Source: a virus
Length of the DNA stretch: 42,811 nt
Reading direction: 5' to 3' (one strand)
IMG/VR virus record: IMGVR_UViG_3300031951_000380
Coordinates: 1-42,811 of that record
The number at the start of each line of letters is the position of its first letter. Within the stretch, counting starts at the first letter, position 1. A program made the translations under genes and the position numbers. The notes below the pieces were generated by a model. That model was given only the letters and a program-made list of their open reading frames with translations. It had not been told where the DNA came from and searched no databases. This document shows, piece after piece, positions 22,122 to 30,706 of this stretch.

Positions 22122-23024
22122 TTACATCTTAGCTTGTTCTTTTCGCCACTCTATAAGTAAATCATCATCGAGTTCAACTAAGAAAGTTAGTAATAAACCC
22201 ATCTTAGCGTTCCATAATTTTTTACCTTTGCTCTTAGTACCTTCATTAGTATTATGCAACTGTACTGCATCGAACCACATAGGTTTACCTGGTTCCCAAT
22301 CTAAAATAGTTTCAGCACTTAAACCTTTTAATCTTTCATACGGAGTATTCATTACCTGCTCAAAAACAGATTTATCAAAAGGTGTTGCATTGTTTTCTTT
22401 AGGAACAGCAGTTCCTTGACCGTCATAGAATTGAAGTTCAGTGTAATCAGTGGTAATTTTATACACACTAGCAATATTAGGAACTAGACCGCCACCATTA
22501 TAAACATGCGCCCAGTCAATATGTCGCTGATCGAAGAATACAATTTGTCCACCATCTTCTTCATTAAGATGTGTTCCTATCCATAAAGGTAACAACCAAT
22601 TTTTCCAACAAGTGTATTTTCGTTGTTCGTGATTCAACGGGACTTTATCAAATGTAGTTGTAAAATCTTCAGGCCTTATACTATCATTATGTAATCCATA
22701 TTGTTGGGGAGTAATAAAATAATTACCGCCCACTTGTGGACTTTTTTCAGCAGGTATACCTAAACACTGATCGATTCTATCTTTAAATTTTAAATAAACT
22801 TCATGTAACTGTCCTGCTACTAACACAGTTCCGTTTTTATTCATTCTAACTTCTTTGCCTCCGGCAAATGCAAATTTCCAAATCCAATCTAATTCTTCTT
22901 TTGAAAACATTGCATCTTCAGATTTTGATGCTCGGCTAATATGCCTACGCATATTTTCAACTGCTATAGGATGATCCATTGGAAGCATATAATGCTCCCT
23001 TCTTAAACCTTTAGTGTACTCCAT
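22122..23024 (-). CDS. 2OG-Fe(II) oxygenase
   Basis: 300 aa; ATG 23024 with AGGAG about seven bases upstream. Fe(II) site H112-x-D114 in 'YGLHNDSIRP' and H257 in 'FDAVQLHNTNEG', with Lys residues after it in the right place for 2-oxoglutarate. 'VGGNYFITPQQYG' and 'LPLWIGTHLNEEDGGQIVFF' fit the double-stranded beta-helix of prolyl-hydroxylase-like enzymes. It hydroxylates an unknown substrate. It starts 14 bases inside the upstream radical SAM gene and is the last gene of the long leftward operon. Confidence 0.8.
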   Translation of the reverse strand: MEYTKGLRREHYMLPMDHPIAVENMRRHISRASKSEDAMFSKEELDWIWKFAFAGGKEVRMNKNGTVLVAGQLHEVYLKFKDRIDQCLGIPAEKSPQVGGNYFITPQQYGLHNDSIRPEDFTTTFDKVPLNHEQRKYTCWKNWLLPLWIGTHLNEEDGGQIVFFDQRHIDWAHVYNGGGLVPNIASVYKITTDYTELQFYDGQGTAVPKENNATPFDKSVFEQVMNTPYERLKGLSAETILDWEPGKPMWFDAVQLHNTNEGTKSKGKKLWNAKMGLLLTFLVELDDDLLIEWRKEQAKM

Positions 23025-24417
23025 AAAATACTCCTGTCATTTCTGGAAAAATTTCTTCAAAATTTAAACCTCTATGTGTATCAAGTGCTTTTAAATATTC
23101 TGTTGTTTCAGGTAATCGGTTAGTCCAATCTTCTGATTTCATAAATTTAATCATGCCGCGCAATCTTTTGATACCATACTCGGCGTTAAGCCACTGTTCT
23201 TTTGTTACCTTACCTTTATGCCATTCAGGAACACCTAGTTCCCAGTTTTCTATCCACCATGGTATAAATTCCTCATAGTGTTGTTCGCATTTGTCTTTAA
23301 ACCATTGAGGTAAGATCTTGACATTTAGGTGTGGTGGCCAATATACAAAATGATGATTAATTCCACCTGCACCAAATGGCCACATGTTAATCTTTTTATA
23401 GTTCTGTTGTAATTTCCATTTGATAAATTCTGGAATATAATAAATGTTCAATGCCTGTACTGCACATGCAACTGTAATTTCTACGTTGTCAGATGTTTGT
23501 GTATCTAGAATCTTAAATACTTCTTCTGTACGTTCCCATTTACTAGGATATCTAATATAGGCATTCTTTTCACCTATTGCATCAACACTATAATGGAATC
23601 GAACAAGTTTAAATTCTTTCCATAACTCAAATAAATCTTCTCGCCATTCGACTCCGTTACTGTTATAACGAAGTTCTAAATTCTTAGCATGTCCTTGCTT
23701 TATACATTCTTCTAAAATTTCGTAATGTTCTTCTATGATTAATGGCTCGCCACCTGCAAAATAAAGCTGTTGCATATTCGGGATTTGTTCATAGAATTGC
23801 TGCCAAAAAAGAGGATTATTTTTATGCCAATTAAAACTTGAGCCGTTAACACTGCCCTTGTTTTCCCATGCCATGGTCTTGCTTAATTCTCTATTCTGTA
23901 TAGTAGGATGGATCTTATTCCATTCTGGAATCCAATTACTACTATCATGCGGACTGCACATTACACAGGCTAATTGACATTTAGATCCGAATCTAAGATC
24001 AATATATTTTAAATTAGGAGGGACTTGTCCATCATCTGTTGTCTGTGCAATTAACTGATCGATGTCCACACGCTGAGCCCAATAGTTAGTTTCCCATTGT
24101 CTTTTGCTTACATGACCAGATTCTTCTTCTTTATAACATTTTGAACAGCTTTCTGGCTGTCCATTATCTAACATAATTTTTCTTACATTTTTCATGTAAG
24201 TGCTGTTCCAGCTTGATTGGAAATCGCTAACATTTAAGTTAGCTGGTTTACCTTCTTCTGTCTTCAACATTCCGACATGACCCCCGGTTTCAGCATTTGT
24301 AGATCCAACACCGCTAGCATTAGCAGTGCAACATACTCTCATACTACCGTCAGGTCTTGTACTTAAATGTATCCAAGGAAGAATACAAAATGTGTCTGAT
24401 GGATATTTTTGTGTCAT
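23011..24417 (-). CDS. Radical SAM protein with N-terminal twitch-like cluster domain
   Basis: 468 aa. The N-terminal region carries C11, a CC pair at 29-30 ('RPDGSMRVCC') and C91-x2-C94 ('CSKCYKEE'), the layout of an auxiliary cluster domain placed before the barrel ('FCILPWIHLST…'). The radical SAM motif is C147-x3-C151-x2-C154 in 'SKCQLACVMCSP'. 'YFAGGEPLIIEEHYEIL' gives the SAM motif and 'HYSVDAIGEKNAYIRYP' a core strand. The same C-x17-CC spacing occurs in the 25600 gene. Proteins of this N-twitch type are thought to modify peptides or small molecules by radical chemistry. No close ribosome site is visible. Confidence 0.85.
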   Translation of the reverse strand: MTQKYPSDTFCILPWIHLSTRPDGSMRVCCTANASGVGSTNAETGGHVGMLKTEEGKPANLNVSDFQSSWNSTYMKNVRKIMLDNGQPESCSKCYKEEESGHVSKRQWETNYWAQRVDIDQLIAQTTDDGQVPPNLKYIDLRFGSKCQLACVMCSPHDSSNWIPEWNKIHPTIQNRELSKTMAWENKGSVNGSSFNWHKNNPLFWQQFYEQIPNMQQLYFAGGEPLIIEEHYEILEECIKQGHAKNLELRYNSNGVEWREDLFELWKEFKLVRFHYSVDAIGEKNAYIRYPSKWERTEEVFKILDTQTSDNVEITVACAVQALNIYYIPEFIKWKLQQNYKKINMWPFGAGGINHHFVYWPPHLNVKILPQWFKDKCEQHYEEFIPWWIENWELGVPEWHKGKVTKEQWLNAEYGIKRLRGMIKFMKSEDWTNRLPETTEYLKALDTHRGLNFEEIFPEMTGVFYGVH

Positions 24418-24437
24418 GGAAATATTTAGTTATTATG

Positions 24438-25616
24438 TTAATTGGCAAATTGGTTACTGAACATATCGTTTTTTACACCACATGTTTTGGCACAGATTTG
24501 TAATTTCCCGTCAGCACAACTAGATTTGGTCCAACTATTAGGAACAATATCTTGAAAATATAATCCATTTACGATTGATTCTAAACTGTGATTTTTGGCA
24601 TTTAAATTTTCTTTTCCTACTTTATTAATTGCTTGCCAAATTTGGCCGCCTTCTGGTAACCAATACCAAACATACATTTGTCCGGCGGTCCAACAACAAG
24701 GTTGAACAATACCTTCAGCTGAAACATAAAGACTTTTTTCTTCTGCTACTTTACATTTTATTGGAACTTCGTCCCAATACTTCTCCATTGGTTTTTTCTT
24801 AGAGGGATCAATATGAAATTTTTGTTTACTTTGCACAATGAATGCTTCTTCTGCTTTACTTGGAACAAAAGAAATAGTATCTTCTAGTTTTTTATCAATT
24901 TTACTTAATTCTGCTAATGCTGTATTTTTATACTTGTCATCAGTAGGAGGTTTTAAAAGAGTAGTTGCTTGTCCTTTACGATTGGCCGCTTGATGAGTGT
25001 CTTTTGTTGCGCCCGAGGCATTGCTGAAAAATCTTGCTGATTTTTTAAATTGAAACTTTTCAAACCCCATTTTCCCACTTAATGCTCTGGCCTCGTCGAC
25101 CTGATGTTCGTTGTGTTCAAATACAATATAATCCCATCTTGCCCTGCCGCCAGCATTTATAAAAGCCTGAGCATTTTCCATAATTTTAGACCATATAGTA
25201 TTTTGTCTGTACAGATGATTAGTATCTTCTAATCCGTCTAAACTAAACACTACATTAGAATTTTTTCCCATAACTTGAGCAAGACGTGCCCACCAATCCG
25301 GTTTCTTCGCACTGCCGTTGGTGTGCATACTTAAATTCATTTTAGGATTAGATTGTCTAAAATATTCAAATATTTCTAAAGTATCTCTAGCAGCAATAGG
25401 ATCTCCATAATTGCCACACATATATAGTCTGTCTAATTGCTGTATAAACTCAACTGTAAATATTCTTTTAACATCATCAAGATGTAATTCTGTGTTTGGT
25501 AACTGAGGATTGTCTTCGCCACCGTTAATGTTTCTAGCACACATTGGGCAGGCTGCGTTACAGCTATCTGTAACTTCTAAGTGTACAGTTCTAATGTCGT
25601 TATAGTGGTATATCAT
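24438..25616 (-). CDS. Radical SAM/SPASM protein
   Basis: 392 aa from ATG 25616; an upstream TTG at 25625 is possible. The cluster motif C19-x3-C23-x2-C26 lies in 'DSCNAACPMCARN'. 'LSMHTNGSAKKPDWW' and 'VVFSLDGLEDTNHLYRQN' are barrel strands. The C-terminal part has a SPASM-like Cys set: 'KCKVAEEKSLYVSAEGIVQP', then CC, 'SCADGKLQICAKTCG'. SPASM enzymes bind one or two extra clusters and often modify peptide precursors. It is the middle of three consecutive radical SAM genes. It overlaps the 25600 gene by 17 bases and leaves a 20-base gap to the 23011 gene. Confidence 0.85.
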   Translation of the reverse strand: MIYHYNDIRTVHLEVTDSCNAACPMCARNINGGEDNPQLPNTELHLDDVKRIFTVEFIQQLDRLYMCGNYGDPIAARDTLEIFEYFRQSNPKMNLSMHTNGSAKKPDWWARLAQVMGKNSNVVFSLDGLEDTNHLYRQNTIWSKIMENAQAFINAGGRARWDYIVFEHNEHQVDEARALSGKMGFEKFQFKKSARFFSNASGATKDTHQAANRKGQATTLLKPPTDDKYKNTALAELSKIDKKLEDTISFVPSKAEEAFIVQSKQKFHIDPSKKKPMEKYWDEVPIKCKVAEEKSLYVSAEGIVQPCCWTAGQMYVWYWLPEGGQIWQAINKVGKENLNAKNHSLESIVNGLYFQDIVPNSWTKSSCADGKLQICAKTCGVKNDMFSNQFAN

Positions 25617-26874
25617 CTTGTTCAAATAGATAACTAAATTGTTTTAAATAATCTTTATTTACTGCTTCTTGAAAATACAGAAATTCTTCTTTTAACTTAT
25701 TATTTGCTCTTGTACTAAAATCGTGATTGTCTAATAAATCAAAAACATTTTGAAAGTCTGATTTATAATCTAAATTACAATCGTTAATAACATTAATTAA
25801 AGATTGTTTTGACTTCATAATATATTTTTTTGGAAGAACATTAATAGACATTGATCGTGGCCAAGTGAGTATAATTGGTTTAATTACACATCTTTTATCT
25901 CCAAGTGTTTTTTTCCACCAATAAATTAAATTATCTAAATATCTTACATTTAACCCGCTGACTACAGGTACTAAAGTAAGTTGGAAATTATCGTCTACAT
26001 GTTTGACCGCTAAGTTAACATTTTTTTCAATATTATTCCAATCTGAACTCGTTCTTAAATATTCATTCAATTCGCCATACGCATCAATACTTAAATTTAA
26101 TTCTACACTTTTAAAACTTTTAAGAAGATTTAATTGGTATTCGCTAAACTGAGACGTATTTGTATTACACCAGAATACAATGTTTGATGAGTAACCTTGC
26201 TCAACAAGAAAGGTTATAAAGTTCCAAAGAGGTTTAATAATAAAAGGTTCGCCGCCTGTAACATACAGATGCTCTAACTTATTTGCAATGTCTTTAAGCC
26301 CTTCCCAAAAAGTTTCACTTTTATCTAATTGTTCTTCTCCTGGATTATTAGACCACCATCGTTGATTTAACAACATTGTCTTTTTTTCTTCTCCCATTTT
26401 TTGCCCTATAGAAGTAATTAAAGAAGACCAATCTGTAGAACACATAATGCAAGCATAGTTACAAGTTTTAGCTACTTGCAAATTATAATAGCTGGGTACT
26501 AACTTTGTATCAAACTTTTCCCAATTAGAAAAATCTTCAGGTAATGAAGTATCATAATTTTGTTGAAAGACATTCCACTCTTCTAATCGTTTAGAAACTA
26601 ATCCTTGTTTTTCTTTGATCCAACAAGATTCACATTCTGAAAGTTTTTCTCCATTTATCATCCGTTTTCTAGATTCGTTGTAGTATGAATTATTAAAAAT
26701 TTCTATAATCTTTGTAGACTTACCGTCAACTTTTTCTATGTCAGGATTATACTTTGCTTCGCAACAAAATTTTATTTGTCCTTTAGTTTCTGTACTAAAA
26801 TGATTGAATAACAAAGGACACATTGTTGGATGTGTACCTGGAGAAAATCTATTTAAAAATTCTTCTCGATTCAT
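25600..26874 (-). CDS. Radical SAM protein with N-terminal twitch-like cluster domain
   Basis: 424 aa. Same architecture as the 23011 gene: N-terminal C19, CC at 37-38 ('KFCCEAKYN'), C81-x2-C84 ('CESCWIKEK'), then radical SAM motif C138-x3-C142-x2-C145 ('KTCNYACIMCST'). 'LYVTGGEPFIIKPLW' is the SAM motif and 'ELNLSIDAYGELNEYLRTS' a matching core strand. The two proteins probably arose by duplication and differ most in the loop between the CC and C-x2-C pairs (42 versus 60 residues). ATGA overlap with the small ORF upstream. Confidence 0.85.
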   Translation of the reverse strand: MNREEFLNRFSPGTHPTMCPLLFNHFSTETKGQIKFCCEAKYNPDIEKVDGKSTKIIEIFNNSYYNESRKRMINGEKLSECESCWIKEKQGLVSKRLEEWNVFQQNYDTSLPEDFSNWEKFDTKLVPSYYNLQVAKTCNYACIMCSTDWSSLITSIGQKMGEEKKTMLLNQRWWSNNPGEEQLDKSETFWEGLKDIANKLEHLYVTGGEPFIIKPLWNFITFLVEQGYSSNIVFWCNTNTSQFSEYQLNLLKSFKSVELNLSIDAYGELNEYLRTSSDWNNIEKNVNLAVKHVDDNFQLTLVPVVSGLNVRYLDNLIYWWKKTLGDKRCVIKPIILTWPRSMSINVLPKKYIMKSKQSLINVINDCNLDYKSDFQNVFDLLDNHDFSTRANNKLKEEFLYFQEAVNKDYLKQFSYLFEQDDIPL

Positions 26875-27242
26875 TGTGTTTCCTTATCCCAATACATTTT
26901 ATTATTTTTTTGATAAAAGTAATCTTTTTGCATTTCATATACATCATCGTAATCTACTCTATAATGAAATGCTTGACTTTTTAAGTATATTGCTATTCTA
27001 ACATATGCAGCAGGTTTCGACTCTGGTCTAGGTCCCGAAGTTTTATATTGGATGTGCCAAACTGCATTATCAGTTTGTATTTGACATCCACCTTTTTTAT
27101 TCCAAAATCCTAATATTTTTTCAAAATCTTCCACCTTTAACATGTAAGTGTTTACTGTGTTAGAGCTGACAAGAATACTTAAACTAACTTCGTTAGTTTC
27201 TTTAAACAAATAAATTTTTAATGGCTTGGTAAATTCTAACAT
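26871..27242 (-). CDS. Small hypothetical protein next to radical SAM genes, 123 aa
   Basis: ATG 27242 overlaps the upstream stop by one base (TAATG). Strand-rich start ('LKIYLFKETNEVSLSILVSSNTVNTYMLKVEDFEKIL'), a possible Gly-Cys pair ('KKGGCQIQ') and a Tyr/Lys-rich end ('RVDYDDVYEMQKDYFYQKNNKMYW'). No family is recognised. It is read together with the radical SAM gene after it (ATGA) and may be a partner or adaptor; a substrate role is only a hypothesis. Confidence 0.65.
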   Translation of the reverse strand: MLEFTKPLKIYLFKETNEVSLSILVSSNTVNTYMLKVEDFEKILGFWNKKGGCQIQTDNAVWHIQYKTSGPRPESKPAAYVRIAIYLKSQAFHYRVDYDDVYEMQKDYFYQKNNKMYWDKETQ

Positions 27243-27466
27243 TAATTATCCAAAACTAATTTAACATCTTTTCCTGGACCAACATGACTTGGTAATCCAC
27301 CATACTCGTTGATATACCATTCAATTACAGCCTTATACCAATTTTGGCTATCGTGATGAGCCTGCTGGTTAAATTTAAAAATATTATTGTTGGTAGCTTC
27401 TATAGCTACTAGAGCTCTTGCAGATTCTTTTTGAAGAGTTCTTAAATCAAAATCATTTATATCCAA
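27242..27466 (-). CDS. Small hypothetical protein, 74 aa (TTG start)
   Basis: No in-frame Met exists upstream of the core, so the start is TTG 27466 with a GAG just before it, overlapping the upstream stop by 14 bases. Helical: 'DLRTLQKESARALVAIEATNNNIFKFNQQAHHDSQNWYKAVIEWYINEYGG', then a Gly/Pro-containing tail ('LPSHVGPGKDVKLVLDN'). Unrecognised. Size and position beside SPASM-type genes make it one of two small proteins worth testing as a substrate or carrier (inference). Confidence 0.6.
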   Translation of the reverse strand: MDINDFDLRTLQKESARALVAIEATNNNIFKFNQQAHHDSQNWYKAVIEWYINEYGGLPSHVGPGKDVKLVLDN

Positions 27467-28562
27467 TTCTCAAAAATCTCCTATATTTTGGTAATTCTAA
27501 TTCACCTTCGTACAGACAATCTCTCATCGGAGTTTTGTCTGTAAAGTCAATCAAAGAACTAGAACAGTTTACGTGATCTTCAATGTCAAAATAATCGTTA
27601 GTTTGCAAAATCACTAGTGTCCCATCTGGTATACTTTCGTACCATTGATTAAAATTTCCTATATGTTCACAACTAGTATTAATTATCGTATTAGGAATAT
27701 CTACTAAAGTTACTGTTGTTCCGTCTGGCTTAAAAACATCGTAAGTTGTCTTATTATAATTTAAGCTTAAAATGTCAGCAATTCCAGCTTTAAATTTCCA
27801 CGAATCCATTTCCCACGGTTTATTAAATCTTTCTGCTATTTTAACACAACTAGGATCAATATCAAAACTTCTAACTTTGTTAATTTTTAAATTGCTTTCG
27901 AACATCATTACAGCAAGAGTACCGTACCAGCCTGCACATAAAAATACCGTTCCTAAATCTAAATCAAGTTTCTTTAGCTCATGTATTAACCACATTTTGC
28001 TAGCTAGTTGTCCTCGAGAAAAACAATCGTCATCATAATTTACTTGTTCAATATAAAAACTTTTAAATGCTGAAACAAACTGTGTTTCTAATTCGTTAGA
28101 TAAAATCTTCCAAAGACTCCAAACGTTGTCTTCTAGTACTAATTTTCTTAATTCTTCATTATTACAAATCCTAAAAATACTATATAAATTTTCTTCAACA
28201 ACTGCCTTTCTTAATTCTTCATTTTCTACTAATCTAAAAATACTGTGTAAATTTTTTTCAGTTACAGCTTTTCTTAATTCTTCAATTCCATCGTTTTCTA
28301 AATTAGGAATAACTCTAAAAATACTATACATATTTTCTTCAATGACTGCTTTTCTTATATCCTCAGTATATTCATTCTCATCAAAAAGTCTAAAAATACT
28401 GTGTAGATTTTTCTCCATTACAGCTTTTCTTAATTCTTCATTATCTAATAATCTAAAAATACTAGAAAAGTCTTTATCAGTATAAGACCTGCGTAAATCA
28501 GATATTCGTTCATTAGTATTGAATAACAGTTCAAATCTATCCAACAAATCTTTAATTTCCAT
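27453..28562 (-). CDS. SAM-dependent methyltransferase-like protein with N-terminal helical repeats
   Basis: 369 aa from ATG 28562 (TTG 28565 rejected). Residues ~23-155 hold about six copies of a 19-26-residue unit, e.g. 'ELRKAVMEKNLHSIFRL', 'IRKAVIEENMYSIFRV', 'ELRKAVVEENLYSIFRI'. They give two short helices per repeat and so probably a curved binding scaffold. Residues ~200-300 read as a class I methyltransferase: motif I 'VFLCAGWYGTLA' (206-217) and acidic 'FDIDPSCVKIAERF' (233-246, DID at 234-236). The enzyme would methylate a sugar, protein or nucleic acid; the repeats probably bind the partner. It overlaps both neighbours. Confidence 0.75.
   Translation of the reverse strand: MEIKDLLDRFELLFNTNERISDLRRSYTDKDFSSIFRLLDNEELRKAVMEKNLHSIFRLFDENEYTEDIRKAVIEENMYSIFRVIPNLENDGIEELRKAVTEKNLHSIFRLVENEELRKAVVEENLYSIFRICNNEELRKLVLEDNVWSLWKILSNELETQFVSAFKSFYIEQVNYDDDCFSRGQLASKMWLIHELKKLDLDLGTVFLCAGWYGTLAVMMFESNLKINKVRSFDIDPSCVKIAERFNKPWEMDSWKFKAGIADILSLNYNKTTYDVFKPDGTTVTLVDIPNTIINTSCEHIGNFNQWYESIPDGTLVILQTNDYFDIEDHVNCSSSLIDFTDKTPMRDCLYEGELELPKYRRFLRIGYK
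28098..28496 (-). repeat. Coding tandem repeat, about six degenerate units
   Basis: Encodes the repeat scaffold of the methyltransferase-like protein. Units of 57-78 bases share 'ctaaaaatact…' and 'tttcttaattcttca' stretches as read on the plus strand. Length differences are in whole codons, consistent with repeat gain and loss. Confidence 0.75.
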
Positions 28563-29232
28563 CAAATTTTTCCTTTAACCATATAAAGTCGTTTATTTTT
28601 TTTAAGGCATCAACGTTGCCTTTGTTTTCAGTTCCGTAGTTAGTACCCTCATGCGCACCGCGAATTGCATATTCTCCATAAGGCTTATCAGATCCTACTG
28701 ATCTCCAAACATTTAATCTTTCCTCAGTCTCATTAGATTTTTGCCTATCAATTACTTTACTACTTAATTTTACACACTCTCTAAATGCACTTTTCCATGT
28801 ATTAAACGGATCAGTATTAAAAACAGTAATATTACTAACCTGGGAAACTGGAACAAAATGTCTACTAATACTAGTTGTCATATCAGGTTTAGAAACATCC
28901 ATATTTAAAGTTAGTTTTCTTGGGAGAAGTTTGATTCCTCCGTATCCGTACACTAGTCCGTTAACTGGATTTAGACTTCTCCAGACGTGAACATGTTCTA
29001 GATACTGATTAGAAACATTATAATCAAAATTAAAATCTTCTAACACTTTTGCATCACCATCAACAACCCAAAACATCTTAGTTAAACATTTCTGTGCTGC
29101 GGCAATGTGTGCTTGATGTATTCCTTTAACTCCGTGTACACGTTTTGTCATTGGAAAGTTGTTTAGTAAATTTTTGTAATTTTCCTCAGCATTAGGTTCT
29201 TGGTAGCTGATAAACACAATGTCATACATCAT
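28552..29232 (-). CDS. GT-A-type glycosyltransferase-like protein
   Basis: 226 aa. It opens with 'YDIVFISYQEPNAEENYKNL' and carries a metal-binding DGD at residues 58-60 ('FWVVDGDAKV'), the DxD motif of GT-A enzymes, followed by 'VWRSLNPVNGLVYGYGGIKLLPR'. It is a paralogue of the next gene upstream (29229), sharing 'KRVHGVKG', 'NGLVYGYGGIK' and the 'FREGVK/FRECVK' region. Donor and acceptor are unknown; modification of virion protein or lipopolysaccharide-like glycans are candidates. TGATG-type overlap with the upstream gene. Confidence 0.8.
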   Translation of the reverse strand: MMYDIVFISYQEPNAEENYKNLLNNFPMTKRVHGVKGIHQAHIAAAQKCLTKMFWVVDGDAKVLEDFNFDYNVSNQYLEHVHVWRSLNPVNGLVYGYGGIKLLPRKLTLNMDVSKPDMTTSISRHFVPVSQVSNITVFNTDPFNTWKSAFRECVKLSSKVIDRQKSNETEERLNVWRSVGSDKPYGEYAIRGAHEGTNYGTENKGNVDALKKINDFIWLKEKFDGN

Positions 29233-30158
29233 CGTTTAACAACTCTAGCACCAGTAGTTACTCTAGAAGGGTTAGTAAACACTTCTTTAAAAAATTTACT
29301 CTGTATTGGATCAAGCGGACTACTCACAGGAATATCTAATTCGCTTTTAAGTTTTTCTCCTAAAATTTCTACTTCATCTTTCATACGATCTTCAGTCAGT
29401 GTTGCATTTTGATCTTCCCAAAATTGATTTAACCATTTAAAATCTCTAACATTTACATAATCCCAATCAGTACAATTTGTCATATAACATCCTTGTCTTG
29501 CCCCGAACATTGCCCAGTAACCGTTTTCTACATCTGATCCAACATTTAACCAGGCTAACAATCTATGATAATTCTTTTTATGTACACTGTGAATAAATTT
29601 TTTAGTATTTTCTAGTTTAACTCCTTGTGTCAAACTCATTTTGACACCTTCACGGAATCCGGCCCGCCATGCTTGCCAAGGTGTAGCATTATTATACACC
29701 CAACTCATGCATTCGTCTAATGTTATGTAATTAATATCCCAACAAAAATCAACTTGGCTTTGAGGATTATTAGCGTCAGCGTTTTCATGAGTTTTCATGT
29801 TCAACACGAACTCTCTGGGCCAACTTTTGATCCCACCGTTTCCATACATTAATCCGTTTACTACATTTAATGCACACCAAGACACTACACTTCGATTATA
29901 TAACTCTTCTGAATCAATTTCAATTGTTTGTTCAAAAAATTTAGGATTTACTATGTTATCTCCATCAATTATAACGATTCTTTCGGTGTCTGCTAATTTT
30001 GCACAGGCCTTGTGCGCTGAATCAGATCCTTCAACACCGTGTACACGCTTTGCCCACGGGCATTTAGTTAGCAAATCTGCATAATTTTTTTCAGCGTTTG
30101 GCTCGTCATAGCTCAAATATATCACATCGCAATCAATAATGTTAAAAGTTTTAGTCAT
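29229..30158 (-). CDS. GT-A-type glycosyltransferase-like protein, larger paralogue
   Basis: 309 aa. 'DVIYLSYDEPNAEKNYADLL' and DGD at 65-67 ('IVIIDGDNIVNP') as in its neighbour, plus 'LNVVNGLMYGNGGIKSWPREFVLNM' and 'PWQAWRAGFREGVKMSL'. A ~70-residue C-terminal helical extension ('MKDEVEILGEKLKSELDIPV') is absent from the shorter copy and may serve dimerisation or partner binding. Four-base overlaps on both sides. Confidence 0.8.
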   Translation of the reverse strand: MTKTFNIIDCDVIYLSYDEPNAEKNYADLLTKCPWAKRVHGVEGSDSAHKACAKLADTERIVIIDGDNIVNPKFFEQTIEIDSEELYNRSVVSWCALNVVNGLMYGNGGIKSWPREFVLNMKTHENADANNPQSQVDFCWDINYITLDECMSWVYNNATPWQAWRAGFREGVKMSLTQGVKLENTKKFIHSVHKKNYHRLLAWLNVGSDVENGYWAMFGARQGCYMTNCTDWDYVNVRDFKWLNQFWEDQNATLTEDRMKDEVEILGEKLKSELDIPVSSPLDPIQSKFFKEVFTNPSRVTTGARVVKR

Positions 30159-30706
30159 AATAATCCATATGTTTTAAAATACTGTTCTGTTACCATTGAA
30201 AACTTTGTTAAATCGTTTTCGTTTTCGTAAGCATACGGAACTTCGATAAAGTCATTTTCAACTAAATCATATAATTGAAATCTTATTGTTCTAATTAAAA
30301 AGTGTATGTCTTGTTTTTTACAAATATAGAAATTTATATTCCTATTTTGATCTCTTAATATTCTTTTTTTAACTGTAGGCGAAAGTCTAAATCTCCAACA
30401 ATTGGACATTCTTTGAATCAAGCACTCTTCACGTGAATCAATCATTGGTCTAATAATGTGAATATAACTGTGTACTGTAGGAGGTATAGATTTTTCAACT
30501 TCTTTAATTTCATAACTACCGTCATCGGCAAAAGTTATCATACAATTACCAATTTGAAATCCACTACTTGAAAATTTTTGCTGTTCGTCAAAGTCTAAAG
30601 CTATAAATTTTTTAGATTCTTCTAATTCAGGACTTATAGATTCTATAACTCCGCTATCATTAAAATATAAAAATATGTCTGTTGGATTATATTTTTTCTT
30701 CGGCAT
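30155..30706 (-). CDS. Hypothetical protein, 183 aa
   Basis: Begins at ATG 30706, inside the end of the upstream glycosyltransferase gene. Strand-rich N-terminus ('IFLYFNDSGVIESISPELEESKKFIALDFDEQQKF'), centre 'NCMITFADDGSYEIKEVEK', then a basic patch ('CLIQRMSNCWRFRLSPTVKKRILRDQNRNINFYIC'). It resembles a phage accessory structural protein, but no family is recognised. Embedded between glycosyltransferases, so a shared pathway is likely. Confidence 0.65.
   Translation of the reverse strand: MPKKKYNPTDIFLYFNDSGVIESISPELEESKKFIALDFDEQQKFSSSGFQIGNCMITFADDGSYEIKEVEKSIPPTVHSYIHIIRPMIDSREECLIQRMSNCWRFRLSPTVKKRILRDQNRNINFYICKKQDIHFLIRTIRFQLYDLVENDFIEVPYAYENENDLTKFSMVTEQYFKTYGLL

Noticed and set aside
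24418-24437. ACTAAATA late-like box before the 23011 gene
   Set aside because: Off consensus and too close to the start codon to leave a leader.
28126-28485. Plus-strand ORF of 119 codons rich in Ser, Phe and Leu
   Set aside because: It is the mirror of the repeat part of the methyltransferase-like gene; its repeats follow from that gene and it has no ribosome site.
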